Source of the DNA: Melioribacter sp051488685
GTDB taxonomy: Bacteria; Bacteroidota; Ignavibacteria; Ignavibacteriales; Melioribacteraceae
Direction of reading: 5' to 3'
DNA: 64,000 nt
NCBI RefSeq assembly: GCF_051488685.1
Contig: NZ_JBPSEH010000001.1
Coordinates: 620,001 to 684,000 of the forward strand
Part shown: piece after piece, positions 1-8,416 of the stretch
Layout of the letters: each line of letters starts with the position of its first letter
Position numbering within the stretch: position 1 is the stretch's first letter
Translations under genes and position numbers: made by a program
The notes under the pieces: model-generated
The model's input: only the letters and a program-made list of their open reading frames with translations
Database searches by the model: none
Told to the model about the DNA's origin: nothing

Positions 1-994
1 ACTTTCCTTCGAATTCGAATTTTTCCATAACAAAAGGAGTGCTAAGTGCTTCGGCGGTCTCATTAATTACATTCCACTTCAAATAAATTTTCCAATCGTC
101 GAGAGTTACATCGTCAATCAAAGCCGCCATCCCTTTAATAAATTCAGGTTGCCTAATTATTATAACATTCAGATTTTCGACTCCAAGTCCTTCAAAGTAA
201 CGGTCCCAGTCAAACGAGGGAGTCAATTTTTTAAGAGCATTGATTGTCAATTTATTATATGTTTTTATCGGGTCCCTGTTTTCCAGACGTGTGTTGGAAA
301 CTTTTGCGAGAGCCGTTTCAATTTTCATAATTTTTTCGGCAAAATCATTAGCATTCTTCTCTTCGCCTGCTAATGCAAACATCTTTGCAACGTGCTGGAG
401 ATACTTTTCTCTTATTTCTTTCGATCTCTCGTCGTCTTTGGTATAATATTCCACGTCCGGAAGACCAACCCCGCCTTGATAAATATGAGCTGCCATTAGA
501 TCACTTCTTTTAGCATCGCTGGCAACGTAAAAATAAAAGAATGGAGAAATTCCAGTTTTATGGAATTGTGCTACTGCTTCAATAAGTTCGGCTTTGTTTC
601 TGATTTTATCAATTTGTTCGAAAAGAGGAAGAATTGGTTTGTAACCATATTTTTCGATCCGAGCCGAGTCCATTGCCGTTACATAAAAATCAGCAATCTT
701 TTGCTTTGCTGTCCCCTTTTCCCAATTCGGATTTGAAGCTACTTCTTCCACAATAGAACGGAGCAATTCATTATTCCTCTCGATTAGAACGTTGAAGGTT
801 CCCCACCTGCTCTGATCGGGAGGTATTGGATTGTTTTTAACCCAGTTACCGACTGCGAACTCATAAAAGTTTTCTCGTGGCGATACAGATTTGTTCAAGT
901 TACTGATGTCAAAACCTTTTCCTCCTCCTGATGCATTTACATTTATAAACGCCGAAAGGAGGAATAGACCGAAGAGAATAATTTTAAATCGCAT
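1..994 (-). CDS. M13 family metallopeptidase, N-terminal part (3' end outside window)
   Basis: Reading the minus strand from an ATG at 994 gives an open frame to the window edge (331 codons). It begins with a signal peptide (MRFKIILFGLFLLSAFINVNA) and continues with the N-terminal M13 pattern: a D-I-S-N-L-N-K-S-V-S-P-R-E-N-F-Y-E-F-A-V-G-N-W start, then W-G-T-F-N-V-L-I-E-R-N-N. M13 enzymes (PepO/neprilysin) are zinc endopeptidases that cut small peptides; the HExxH zinc site lies in the missing C-terminal half, so catalysis cannot be checked. An AAAGGAG site sits about 7 bases before the ATG. A periplasmic or secreted location is inferred from the signal peptide, and the lack of a lipobox argues against a lipoprotein. 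It stands alone, 130 bp from argH. Confidence 0.85.
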   Translation of the reverse strand, partial: MRFKIILFGLFLLSAFINVNASGGGKGFDISNLNKSVSPRENFYEFAVGNWVKNNPIPPDQSRWGTFNVLIERNNELLRSIVEEVASNPNWEKGTAKQKIADFYVTAMDSARIEKYGYKPILPLFEQIDKIRNKAELIEAVAQFHKTGISPFFYFYVASDAKRSDLMAAHIYQGGVGLPDVEYYTKDDERSKEIREKYLQHVAKMFALAGEEKNANDFAEKIMKIETALAKVSNTRLENRDPIKTYNKLTINALKKLTPSFDWDRYFEGLGVENLNVIIIRQPEFIKGMAALIDDVTLDDWKIYLKWNVINETAEALSTPFVMEKFEFEGK

Positions 995-1124
995 TACCAA
1001 ACTCCTTTTAATTTTTTGTACTTATTTTGACGGAATAAACAGTTAGTTTGTTCTGTTGTTCAAAAAATAAGTAAAATAATGGAGTTCGAAAAATTTTCGA
1101 GGTAATAATCCTGGCTTGAAAAAA

Positions 1125-2501
1125 TTATGCAGAAGCGAGTTTTTTCTTCCACTTACGTAAAGCTTTGTTGACTTCTTCAGGGGAAGTGCTTCCTTCGGAT
1201 GTTTTTTTCTTTATGCTGCTCAATGGAGTGAGGAGTGAGTATAAATCTTTTTCGAATGCGGGAGAAAATTTTTTATATTCACTCAATTCGAGTTGATTCA
1301 ATTTGATCCCTTTTTCTACACAACGGGCGACAATTTTCCCAACCAGATGATGAGCTTTTCTGAAAGGTACATTCTTCCGTACAAGATAATCGAGCAAGTC
1401 TGTTGCAAGCGATAAATCGCCGGTCAGCTCTTCCTCAAATCTGTCGGTTTTAAATTCTGTATGGTCGATCATGCCGGCTGCAATTTTTAAAGAATCTTTC
1501 GTTGTATCGAGTGCCGAAATTAGATGATACTTGTCTTCCTGCATATCTCTATTGTAAGCAAGCGGGAGGCCTTTCATTAAAGTTAAAATTCCGGTCAAAG
1601 CGCCAAAAACTCTGCCCGACTTACCTCTTATCAATTCGGCAAAGTCAGGATTTTTCTTCTGTGGCATCAAACTACTGCCCGTTGCATACGCATCGTCAAT
1701 TTGAGCAAACGCAAATTCGGAACTACTCCACAGGATAAATTCTTCAGACAGACGACTTAAATTCACCATTATAATTGACATTGCCGAAATTAATTCGATA
1801 ATAAAGTCCCTGCTGCTGACGGCATCGATGCTATTTTCAACAATACCTCCGAAGCCGAGCAGTTTAGCAGTGTAACTTCTGTCGATCGGGAGCGACGTGC
1901 CGGCGAATGCAGCAGCACCCAGAGGCGATTTGTCGCTCCGTTTCAGACAATCTTTTAATCTTTCTTTGTCTCTTTCGAGCATTTCAATATACGCTGTCAG
2001 ATGGTGTGCGAAGAGGATAGGTTGCGCTCTTTGCAAATGCGTATAACCCGGAATAACTGTGGTCTTATATTTTTCAGCTTTTTTCAATAACGATTTTTGT
2101 AAACCCGTAATCAGTTTAATTAATATATTGATTTCTTTCTTCAGGAACAGTCGTTCGTCGAGTGCTACCTGGTCATTTCTGCTTCGGCCTGTATGAAGCC
2201 GCTTTCCAGCTTCGCCAATTTTCTGTATCAGTCTCTCTTCAATTGCAGAATGAATATCCTCTTTAGTCCAATCGATTAGATATTTGCCATTTGCAATTTC
2301 ACTACGAATTTCTTCAAGCGCCTTTACAATCTTTTTCGATTCTACAAGAGTAATAATTTTCTGCCTGGCTAACATTTTGACGTGAGCAATGCTACCATCA
2401 ATATCTTCGTTAAACATCCGTCGATCGAGCTCAATTGAAGAAGAAAATTTTAGCGCTTCTTTGTCCAGATCTTTTTTAAAACGACCGTTCCAGACAGCCA
2501 T
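1125..2501 (-). CDS. argH: argininosuccinate lyase
   Basis: Last enzyme of arginine synthesis: splits argininosuccinate into arginine and fumarate in the cytoplasm. The 458-residue length is normal. The fumarase/aspartase-superfamily signature GSSLMPQKKNPD lies at residues 275-286 (catalytic Ser loop), with HTGRSRND at 103-110 and the T-H pair at 154-155. It is the last gene of the argCJBRGH operon and starts 1 base after the argG stop, so translation is probably coupled. No clear terminator follows; only a short TCGAAAA/TTTTCGA palindrome without a T-run lies near 1085-1101. Confidence 0.97.
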   Translation of the reverse strand: MAVWNGRFKKDLDKEALKFSSSIELDRRMFNEDIDGSIAHVKMLARQKIITLVESKKIVKALEEIRSEIANGKYLIDWTKEDIHSAIEERLIQKIGEAGKRLHTGRSRNDQVALDERLFLKKEINILIKLITGLQKSLLKKAEKYKTTVIPGYTHLQRAQPILFAHHLTAYIEMLERDKERLKDCLKRSDKSPLGAAAFAGTSLPIDRSYTAKLLGFGGIVENSIDAVSSRDFIIELISAMSIIMVNLSRLSEEFILWSSSEFAFAQIDDAYATGSSLMPQKKNPDFAELIRGKSGRVFGALTGILTLMKGLPLAYNRDMQEDKYHLISALDTTKDSLKIAAGMIDHTEFKTDRFEEELTGDLSLATDLLDYLVRKNVPFRKAHHLVGKIVARCVEKGIKLNQLELSEYKKFSPAFEKDLYSLLTPLSSIKKKTSEGSTSPEEVNKALRKWKKKLASA

Positions 2502-2502
2502 A

Positions 2503-3726
2503 TCACACCGTTACTTTATTATCACTTAATTTTTGTTCGACCCGGTTGATTGTTTTGTAAGGCAATCCGTAGATTTTAATAAATCCTTCCGAGGCTTTAT
2601 GGTCAAATTGATCTTCAATAGTATAAGTTGCCAGCGAAGGGTCATAGAGAGAGTAAGGAGATGTTCTACCGACAACTCTCATTGTACCTTTGTAGAGTTT
2701 AACTTTAACAAGACCCGTTACTTTTTCTTGAGTTTTATCGACGAAAGCCTGGAGTGATTCTCTCAATGGAGTAAACCAGAGTCCGTTATAAATAAGATTA
2801 GCAAATTCATGAGAGACGAGATTCTTGTAATGCATAACAGCTTTATCGAGAGTAAGTCTTTCGAGTTCAGTATGTGCAAAATGAAGAATCGAGGCAGCTG
2901 GAGCTTCATAAACTTCGCGGGATTTAATTCCGACCAATCGATTTTCAATCATGTCGATTCTGCCTATTCCGTGCTTACCTCCAATTTCATTCAGGTAATT
3001 AACCAGTTCTATCGAACTTAACTCTTTGCCGTCTACTTTAACAGGAATTCCTTTTTCAAATTCGACCGTAACAGTTTCAGGATAGTCGGGAGCTTTTTCG
3101 GGAGAGACGGTATGGAGGTATGCATCTTCCGGTGGTTCCTGCATCGGGTCTTCCAGAATGCCGCATTCAATTGCAGTTCCCCAGATATTATCGTCAATGG
3201 AATAAGGATTGTCTTTGGTAATTGTTACGGGAATATTATTTTCTTTAGCATATTCAATTTCTTCTTCGCGGGATTTAAATTCCCATGTTCTCAATGGTGC
3301 AATACATTTAAGATCGGGTGCCAGCGCGCCTACAGAAACTTCGAATCTGACCTGGTCGTTTCCCTTCCCTGTGCAGCCGTGAGCTACCATAGTTGCATTT
3401 TCTTTCAGAGCTATCTCGACGAGTGATTTTGCCAGTAATGGTCGCCCAATAGCCGTTGCCATTGGATATGCATTTTCGTAAAGAGCACCCGACCTTAGTG
3501 CCGGGAAAGCGTAATTTGTCAAGAATTCTTCAGTTAAATCTTCTATATAAACCTTAGAAGCGCCGGATTTAAGAGCTTTTTCCTCCAATCCGACTAATTC
3601 TTTCGACTGACCCAGATTACCTGTAAAAGTAATTATATCGGCGTCATAGTTTTTTTTGAGCCAGTGGACCATAACAGATGTGTCCAGACCACCGGAATAA
3701 GCCACTACTATTTTTTGTTTACTCAT
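2503..3726 (-). CDS. argG: argininosuccinate synthase
   Basis: Joins citrulline and aspartate with ATP to give argininosuccinate, which ArgH then cleaves. The N-terminal ATP-pyrophosphatase loop AYSGGLDTSV is at residues 9-18, and the 407-residue length fits the family. An AGGA site 8 bases upstream, inside the end of argR, supports the ATG at 3726; the first 4 bases overlap the argR stop. Placed between argR and argH in one operon, so all late arginine genes are transcribed together. Confidence 0.97.
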   Translation of the reverse strand: MSKQKIVVAYSGGLDTSVMVHWLKKNYDADIITFTGNLGQSKELVGLEEKALKSGASKVYIEDLTEEFLTNYAFPALRSGALYENAYPMATAIGRPLLAKSLVEIALKENATMVAHGCTGKGNDQVRFEVSVGALAPDLKCIAPLRTWEFKSREEEIEYAKENNIPVTITKDNPYSIDDNIWGTAIECGILEDPMQEPPEDAYLHTVSPEKAPDYPETVTVEFEKGIPVKVDGKELSSIELVNYLNEIGGKHGIGRIDMIENRLVGIKSREVYEAPAASILHFAHTELERLTLDKAVMHYKNLVSHEFANLIYNGLWFTPLRESLQAFVDKTQEKVTGLVKVKLYKGTMRVVGRTSPYSLYDPSLATYTIEDQFDHKASEGFIKIYGLPYKTINRVEQKLSDNKVTV

Positions 3727-4187
3727 TTTTCTATTCCTAACATTGTTTTTAATTCTTCAACTACTTTTTTAATGTTCTTAATTGATTTTGGGATAACGAT
3801 AATCGTATCGTCACCGGCTACTGTACCTAAAACATCGGGAAGGTTTTCCTTGTCAATTTGAACAGCCACTCCCTGAGCACGCCCTAAAAATGTTTTTACC
3901 ACAATCACACATTCATTAAAATCAATCGACAGGACTTCTTCGGCTATATAATTTTTTAAGGCGCTTTCTCCTCCTTCCTGATTAATTTGATATACAAGTC
4001 CATTTGACGTGGGTACGCGCACCACGCCCAGTTCGTTTAAATCCCTGGAAAGAGTAGCTTGCGTGACTTTAATGCCTTTACTTCTTAAAATCTTACCTAG
4101 TTGAGTCTGATTAAATACTTCTTGCGAAGTAATAATCGATTTAATTAATGAATGACGTTTTTGAATTTCCTCTAATTTCTTTCCCAT
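3723..4187 (-). CDS. argR: arginine repressor ArgR
   Basis: Arginine-sensing hexameric repressor. It has an N-terminal winged helix (residues ~1-65, with the V-T-Q-A-T-L-S-R-D-L-N-E-L-G-V pattern) and a C-terminal trimer/arginine domain with the family hallmark GTVAGDDTIIVI. The frame is open to an ATG at 4208, inside argB, but the ATG at 4187 has an AAGGA site 6 bases upstream (about 4193-4197) and gives MGKKLEEIQKRH, the usual ArgR N-terminus, so I chose 4187 (154 residues). It lies inside the operon it should control, between argB and argG. The 10-bp-period palindromes over the argC promoter are its likely target, which would make it autoregulated. Confidence 0.93.
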   Translation of the reverse strand: MGKKLEEIQKRHSLIKSIITSQEVFNQTQLGKILRSKGIKVTQATLSRDLNELGVVRVPTSNGLVYQINQEGGESALKNYIAEEVLSIDFNECVIVVKTFLGRAQGVAVQIDKENLPDVLGTVAGDDTIIVIPKSIKNIKKVVEELKTMLGIEK

Positions 4188-4200
4188 TGTTTTCCTTCGT

Positions 4201-5049
4201 TTATTCATCGACTATTTCTGTTCCAACGCCTTCTTTGGTAAAAATTTCGAGCAGGAGCGCATGAGGAATTCTACCGTCGATAATGTGAACTTTTTTTACA
4301 CCGGCTTCGAGCGCCCTGAAAGCTGACTCGACCTTGGGAATCATACCGCCACTAATAATCCCGTCTTCGATCATATTCTGAGCTTCGGAGCGCGTTAAAT
4401 GAGTCAAAAGTCGATCGCCGTCTTTAATACCTTCGACATCGGTCAAAAATACCAGTTTAGATGAAGTAACTGCACCTGCAATATAACAGGCGGCTATATC
4501 TGCGTTTACGTTGTAAATTGTTCCTCTGGAATCCACTCCAACAGGAGCAATGACTGGCATGTAGCCGTCCTTCATCAGGTTTGAAAGAAGACGGTCATTA
4601 ACATTTTCGATTTCACCAACGAGCCCCAGGTCTTCTTTTTCATATTTTTTTACACCGAGCAGATTTCCGTCAATACCGCTAATTCCGACAGCTCTGCCGC
4701 CGTGCATATTTATTCTTCTTACAATATCTTTATTAATCTGCCCGGCAAGTACCATCTGAACAACGCCAATTGTATCCTGGTCGGTATATCTTTGTCCGTT
4801 TATAAAATTTGTTTTTATATTGAGTTTGTTTGAAAGTGAAGTTATTTCTTTACCACCGCCATGAACTACAATTATATTGATACCTATTTTACGTAAGAGA
4901 GTAACATCCTGTGCTACCATCTGTTTAAGATTTTCTTCTTCCATTACGGCGCCGCCGTATTTAACAACAAAGGTTTTATTTTCGAATTCCTGTATGTATG
5001 GCAGAGCTTCTACAAGTACATCCTCTTTTCTGTATTTAGGAAGTGTCAT
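4201..5049 (-). CDS. argB: acetylglutamate kinase
   Basis: Phosphorylates N-acetylglutamate, the second step of the acetyl cycle and usual feedback target. Amino-acid-kinase fold: FVVKYGGAVM near the N-terminus (ATP-binding Lys/Gly loop) and VVHGGGKEI (substrate loop). The 282 residues include a C-terminal IDGRIPHALLLEIF segment as in the family. The start overlaps the argJ stop by 4 bases, with GGGAG 9 bases upstream. The N-terminus is short; an N-terminal helix extension is associated with arginine-sensitive hexameric forms, so sensitivity cannot be judged from this alone. Confidence 0.96.
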   Translation of the reverse strand: MTLPKYRKEDVLVEALPYIQEFENKTFVVKYGGAVMEEENLKQMVAQDVTLLRKIGINIIVVHGGGKEITSLSNKLNIKTNFINGQRYTDQDTIGVVQMVLAGQINKDIVRRINMHGGRAVGISGIDGNLLGVKKYEKEDLGLVGEIENVNDRLLSNLMKDGYMPVIAPVGVDSRGTIYNVNADIAACYIAGAVTSSKLVFLTDVEGIKDGDRLLTHLTRSEAQNMIEDGIISGGMIPKVESAFRALEAGVKKVHIIDGRIPHALLLEIFTKEGVGTEIVDE

Positions 5050-6278
5050 GTTCTGTAGCTCCCATTAATCTTAACATATTCTTCCGAAAAATCGCACGTC
5101 CAGTAATTTGCTTTACCGGAACCTTCATTCAACTTAATCAATAATTCGATCTGATCCGATTTCAAGGTTTTGTTTGCTTCTTCCATCGAAAGTTTTACTT
5201 CATAGTTCTTCCCGAGAATGCATTTTCCATTAATGTAAATCTCGGCATCATCGGGATAGAATGTAATTCCAGAATAACCGACAGCGGCTAAAATTCTGCC
5301 CCAGTTGGCATCCTCGCCATGAATAGCAGTTTTAACGAGGGGAGATTTAGCAACGCTACAAGCGGCTTTCAATGCATCGTTATTGTTTAGTGCTCCTTCA
5401 ACTATTATTTCAATGAGTTTTGTAGCGCCTTCACCATCTTTAACAATATCGGTAGCGAGTTTTTTCATCACTTCGAAGAGTGCATTTTCAAAAACTTGTG
5501 CACTTACGTCTCCTTCTATTATTTCAACTCCCGATAATCCGTTTGCCAATGCAATCACCATATCGTTTGTACTTGTATCGCCGTCGACTGTTATTCTGTT
5601 AAAGGTTCTGTCGGCTGTTTTCTTTAATAAATTTTGAAAATAATTTTTTTCGATCTGCACATCCGTCGTAATAAAAGCCAGCATTGTCGCCATATTGGGA
5701 TGAATCATTCCCGAACCTTTTGCTATGCCACCGATTGTACCTGTTTTCCCATTGACATCAAATTTTATCGAAGTAAATTTTGGGAAAGTATCTGTAGTCA
5801 TAATTGCTTCAGCAGCGGCAATCCCTTCGTTTTCAGAAAGGACTTCAACTATCTTATCGATGCCATTTCTTATCTTTTCCATCGGAAGTGGCTCGCCTAT
5901 AACTCCCGTTGACGAGACGAATACTTCTTCTGGTTTAATATGCAGTCTTGAAGCTGTTAAAAAAGCCATTTGAATTGCATCACGCATACCACGTTCGCCC
6001 GTGCAGGCATTTGCATTGCCGCTGTTAATAATAATTGCACGAAATTTGTCGTTTGATTTTAGATGCTCTTTAGATAGCAAAACAGGGGCGGCTTGAACTT
6101 TGTTTTGAGTAAAAATTGCCGCTGCGGTAGCCGGGGCTTCAGACATAATAAGTGCAAGATCCTTTTTGTATCTCTTTATGCCGCAATGAATGCCTGCACT
6201 CAGAAAACCCATCGGCGCAGTTATTCCGTATTTCATTTCTTTATCCGATGTTATTTCCACATATTTATTTTCATTCAT
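5046..6278 (-). CDS. argJ: glutamate N-acetyltransferase / amino-acid N-acetyltransferase (ornithine acetyltransferase)
   Basis: Recycles the acetyl group from N-acetylornithine to glutamate, and in bifunctional forms also uses acetyl-CoA. It is made as a 410-residue precursor that cuts itself at the conserved A-T bond; here HPNMATMLAF places the new N-terminal nucleophile at Thr198. GDGEGATKLIEI and the terminal NGSYRT tail also match the family. Its presence means the pathway is of the cyclic type. No argA or argE is visible in the window, and the transaminase (argD) and carbamoyltransferase (argF) are also elsewhere. The start overlaps the argC stop by 4 bases. Confidence 0.96.
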   Translation of the reverse strand: MNENKYVEITSDKEMKYGITAPMGFLSAGIHCGIKRYKKDLALIMSEAPATAAAIFTQNKVQAAPVLLSKEHLKSNDKFRAIIINSGNANACTGERGMRDAIQMAFLTASRLHIKPEEVFVSSTGVIGEPLPMEKIRNGIDKIVEVLSENEGIAAAEAIMTTDTFPKFTSIKFDVNGKTGTIGGIAKGSGMIHPNMATMLAFITTDVQIEKNYFQNLLKKTADRTFNRITVDGDTSTNDMVIALANGLSGVEIIEGDVSAQVFENALFEVMKKLATDIVKDGEGATKLIEIIVEGALNNNDALKAACSVAKSPLVKTAIHGEDANWGRILAAVGYSGITFYPDDAEIYINGKCILGKNYEVKLSMEEANKTLKSDQIELLIKLNEGSGKANYWTCDFSEEYVKINGSYRT

Positions 6279-7285
6279 AACAATCCCAATGTTTGATCAT
6301 AATTAAAAATCAAGTTCATATTTTGAATAGCCTGGCCTGCAGCGCCTTTGATGAGGTTGTCGATGGCGGACATAATAATCAGATCATTACCAGCAATACT
6401 GAATCCAATATCACAAAAATTAGTATAAGCAACATTTTTAATTTCTGGAATTCCATCGTCTATTAATCGAACAAAAGGCTTATCGGAATAATATTTTTTA
6501 TAAACTTTCTCGACTTCCAGTCTATCTGTCGATTTATTTGTTTTACAATGAATTGTTGTATATATACCTCTTGTAATTGGCATAAGATGCGGCACAAAAG
6601 TGAAAGCGGTAGCGACATTACCAAACTTTTGTAGATAAAAATCTATTTCCGGAATGTGCTGATGATTACCCACTTTATATGCTCTCACATTTTCGTTGAC
6701 TTCTGTGAAAATCATCGAAAGGTTTACCGATTTTCCTGCTCCCGATGTACCACTGTATGAATTTATTGAAATAAAATCCGGTTTGATAAGTTTTTCTTTA
6801 AGCAGCGGAATTAATGGCAGAAGAACGCTCGTTGGATAACAGCCCGGATTTGCAATAATTTTCGCTTTTTTAATTTCACTTGTATTCCATTCCGGCAGTC
6901 CGTAAACTGCTTCATCCAGCAATTCAGGATTTAAGTGCTCGTGTTTATAATATTTTTTATAAAGATTCACGTCCTTTAATCGGAAATCGCCACCAATGTC
7001 AATCACTTTTACGTTCTTTTTATACGCTTCCGAAACAATCGACTGGGCTTCTCCAGAAGGAAGAGCAACAAACAAAATATCCGTATCACTTAACGACATT
7101 GTCTCAAAAGGGACTATTTCTTTTGAAAGCAGATATCTAAAAGACGGATGGACTTCGTCTATTTTCTTTCCAGCCGTTGAATAGCCGAAGAGTTTATCTA
7201 TTTTGACTTCAGGATGCCGCAGCAGTAATTTAATTAATTCTGCTCCCGAATATCCCGCGGCACCAGCTATCGAAACATTAATCAC
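6275..7285 (-). CDS. argC: N-acetyl-gamma-glutamyl-phosphate reductase
   Basis: NADPH-dependent reduction of N-acetylglutamyl phosphate to the semialdehyde. Residues 7-16 (AGAAGYSGAE) form the nucleotide loop, and ANPGCYPTS places the catalytic Cys at 149. The start codon is GTG at 7285, supported by GGAG 6 bases upstream; the nearer ATG at about 7293 runs into TAA after three codons. First gene of the operon, transcribed from the ARG-box-covered promoter at 7310-7338. Confidence 0.96.
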   Translation of the reverse strand: MINVSIAGAAGYSGAELIKLLLRHPEVKIDKLFGYSTAGKKIDEVHPSFRYLLSKEIVPFETMSLSDTDILFVALPSGEAQSIVSEAYKKNVKVIDIGGDFRLKDVNLYKKYYKHEHLNPELLDEAVYGLPEWNTSEIKKAKIIANPGCYPTSVLLPLIPLLKEKLIKPDFISINSYSGTSGAGKSVNLSMIFTEVNENVRAYKVGNHQHIPEIDFYLQKFGNVATAFTFVPHLMPITRGIYTTIHCKTNKSTDRLEVEKVYKKYYSDKPFVRLIDDGIPEIKNVAYTNFCDIGFSIAGNDLIIMSAIDNLIKGAAGQAIQNMNLIFNYDQTLGLL

Positions 7286-7304
7286 TTATTTCTCCATTTC
7301 TGAA

Positions 7305-7338
7305 GTATAATTATACATAATTATGCATAATTATGCAA
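7305..7338 (-). promoter_or_regulatory. argC operon promoter overlapped by tandem ARG boxes
   Basis: On the minus strand TTGCAT (7338-7333), a 17-base spacer and TATAAT (7315-7310) form a near-consensus sigma-70 promoter, placing the transcript start about 18 bases before the GTG of argC. The same bases contain three palindromes of 10-bp period: TATAATTATA (7306-7315), CATAATTATG (7316-7325) and CATAATTATG (7326-7335), the last extending to TGCATAATTATGCA (7324-7337). They resemble the TGAATnnnnATTCA ARG box, and the outer two centres are 20 bp apart, close to the 21-bp box spacing of known ArgR operators. Binding would block RNA polymerase directly. Regulation by ArgR is inferred. Confidence 0.75.
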
Positions 7339-7411
7339 ATTCTTGATTCATTGTTTTTTATTTTATTTATTTGTATACGTAATTCTTTTTTTAGTACCAT
7401 CAGAGGTTGTT

Positions 7412-7672
7412 ATGAAAAAATCTATTTTACTTGTGCTTGTAGGTAAAAGGAAAGAAGAAGCCATCAAAGTGCAACAGATACTAACCGCCTGGGGATGTAT
7501 GATTAAAACTCGACTTGGCATTCACGATGGCGTTCTTGAGAATTGTTCTGATACGGGTTTGATAATGCTCGAACTCGTGGGAGAAGACGAAAAGAAAACA
7601 GAACTCGAAAGAAAACTAAACCTGTTAGCTGGAGTGACGGCTAAACTTGTCAATCTTGAAGTAGAGGAATAA
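7412..7672 (+). CDS. TM1266-family (ACT-like) small regulator
   Basis: 86 residues. The pattern (MKKSILLVLVGKR..., a central TRLGIHD, then LIMLELVG and a terminal LNLLAGVTAKLVNLE) matches the small ACT/ferredoxin-fold family annotated as 'putative iron-only hydrogenase system regulator' (TM1266). The frame is open further upstream to 7343, but that extension is hydrophobic and AT-rich and has no ribosome site; ATG 7412 has AGAGG 6 bases upstream. It is divergent from argC and shares its intergenic region. No hydrogenase maturation gene is in the window, so the role implied by the name is unsupported here. Confidence 0.65.
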   Translation: MKKSILLVLVGKRKEEAIKVQQILTAWGCMIKTRLGIHDGVLENCSDTGLIMLELVGEDEKKTELERKLNLLAGVTAKLVNLEVEE

Positions 7673-7726
7673 TATTATTTAAGCGTCCGACTTCCGACTA
7701 CAAATTATTTAAAAGGAAAGAGCTGT

Positions 7727-8416
7727 CTATTTTAAGTTCCTAATAGTTTCGGGTTTTGTTAATTCTCTGTAAGCGTCGCTTCCAATCCATCGGGCAGATT
7801 TCGTGTTGGAATTCTTCAGTTCCTGTGCAATTTGAACTGCCAGCCTATTTAAGTTTATGTTTCTTTTTCCAATTTGTCGAAGAGCCCAGTTGACAGCCTT
7901 TTTCACAAAATTTCTTTCGTCGTACGAATAGCGCTTGATGTCACTTAAATAATTAATGAAGGTCACATCGTCCGCTTTTTTATCGTGAAGAGCAAGAGTG
8001 GCTATTAGTGTAAATGAAGCTCGCCGCACAAATTCTTCATCGTTTTTCATCCAGCGATTTATTTTATCGTTAGCAAACGGTGTTTTTCGGAAAAGATGTA
8101 TGCAAGTTCCGTCGCATAAATCCCACGAGTCGAAGTCGTGGACCCATTTTTCCATCTGCTTTTTGGTCACCTTATCTAATTCCTCAATCAAGACAGCCAG
8201 GTGACGGGCTTCGTGATATCCCGATTCCCACAATTCTTTAGCCAATTCGTGATTCTTGCCAATCCGTCGCGCAATGTCTCTTAATTCATTCAGGCTAACA
8301 CCAAAAGCCTTTTCAACGTTAATACCGTATCTTGCCATCCCTGTTTTATTCTTTTCATTCCTTTTCGACAAAAGGAGATGCATTACTTTTTCCTTAGTCC
8401 ATCCAATTTCTTTCAT
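7727..8416 (-). CDS. DNA alkylation repair protein (AlkD-like)
   Basis: 229 residues of HEAT-like helical repeats. It shows the AlkD family marks MARYGI, an E-L-A-K-E-L-W-E-S-G-Y-H-E-A-R segment, DSWDLCD (the catalytic-Asp region in AlkD) and RNFVKKAVNWALRQIGKRN. AlkD-type enzymes remove positively charged alkylated bases (N3-methyladenine, N7-methylguanine) without flipping them. Start overlaps the upstream lipoprotein stop by 4 bases (ATGA), so the two are co-transcribed. The activity is inferred from the family. Confidence 0.88.
   Translation of the reverse strand: MKEIGWTKEKVMHLLLSKRNEKNKTGMARYGINVEKAFGVSLNELRDIARRIGKNHELAKELWESGYHEARHLAVLIEELDKVTKKQMEKWVHDFDSWDLCDGTCIHLFRKTPFANDKINRWMKNDEEFVRRASFTLIATLALHDKKADDVTFINYLSDIKRYSYDERNFVKKAVNWALRQIGKRNINLNRLAVQIAQELKNSNTKSARWIGSDAYRELTKPETIRNLK

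Noticed and set aside
149..446. Plus-strand frames at 149-373 and 240-446
   Set aside because: They lie antisense to the M13 peptidase frame, which has a signal peptide and family motifs; no ribosome site or conserved pattern.
1085..1101. Palindrome near the argH end as a terminator
   Set aside because: Only 7-bp arms and no T-run, so not called as a terminator.
7343..7411. N-terminal extension of the TM1266-like gene
   Set aside because: AT-rich, hydrophobic, no ribosome site, and overlaps the argC control region; ATG 7412 has AGAGG.
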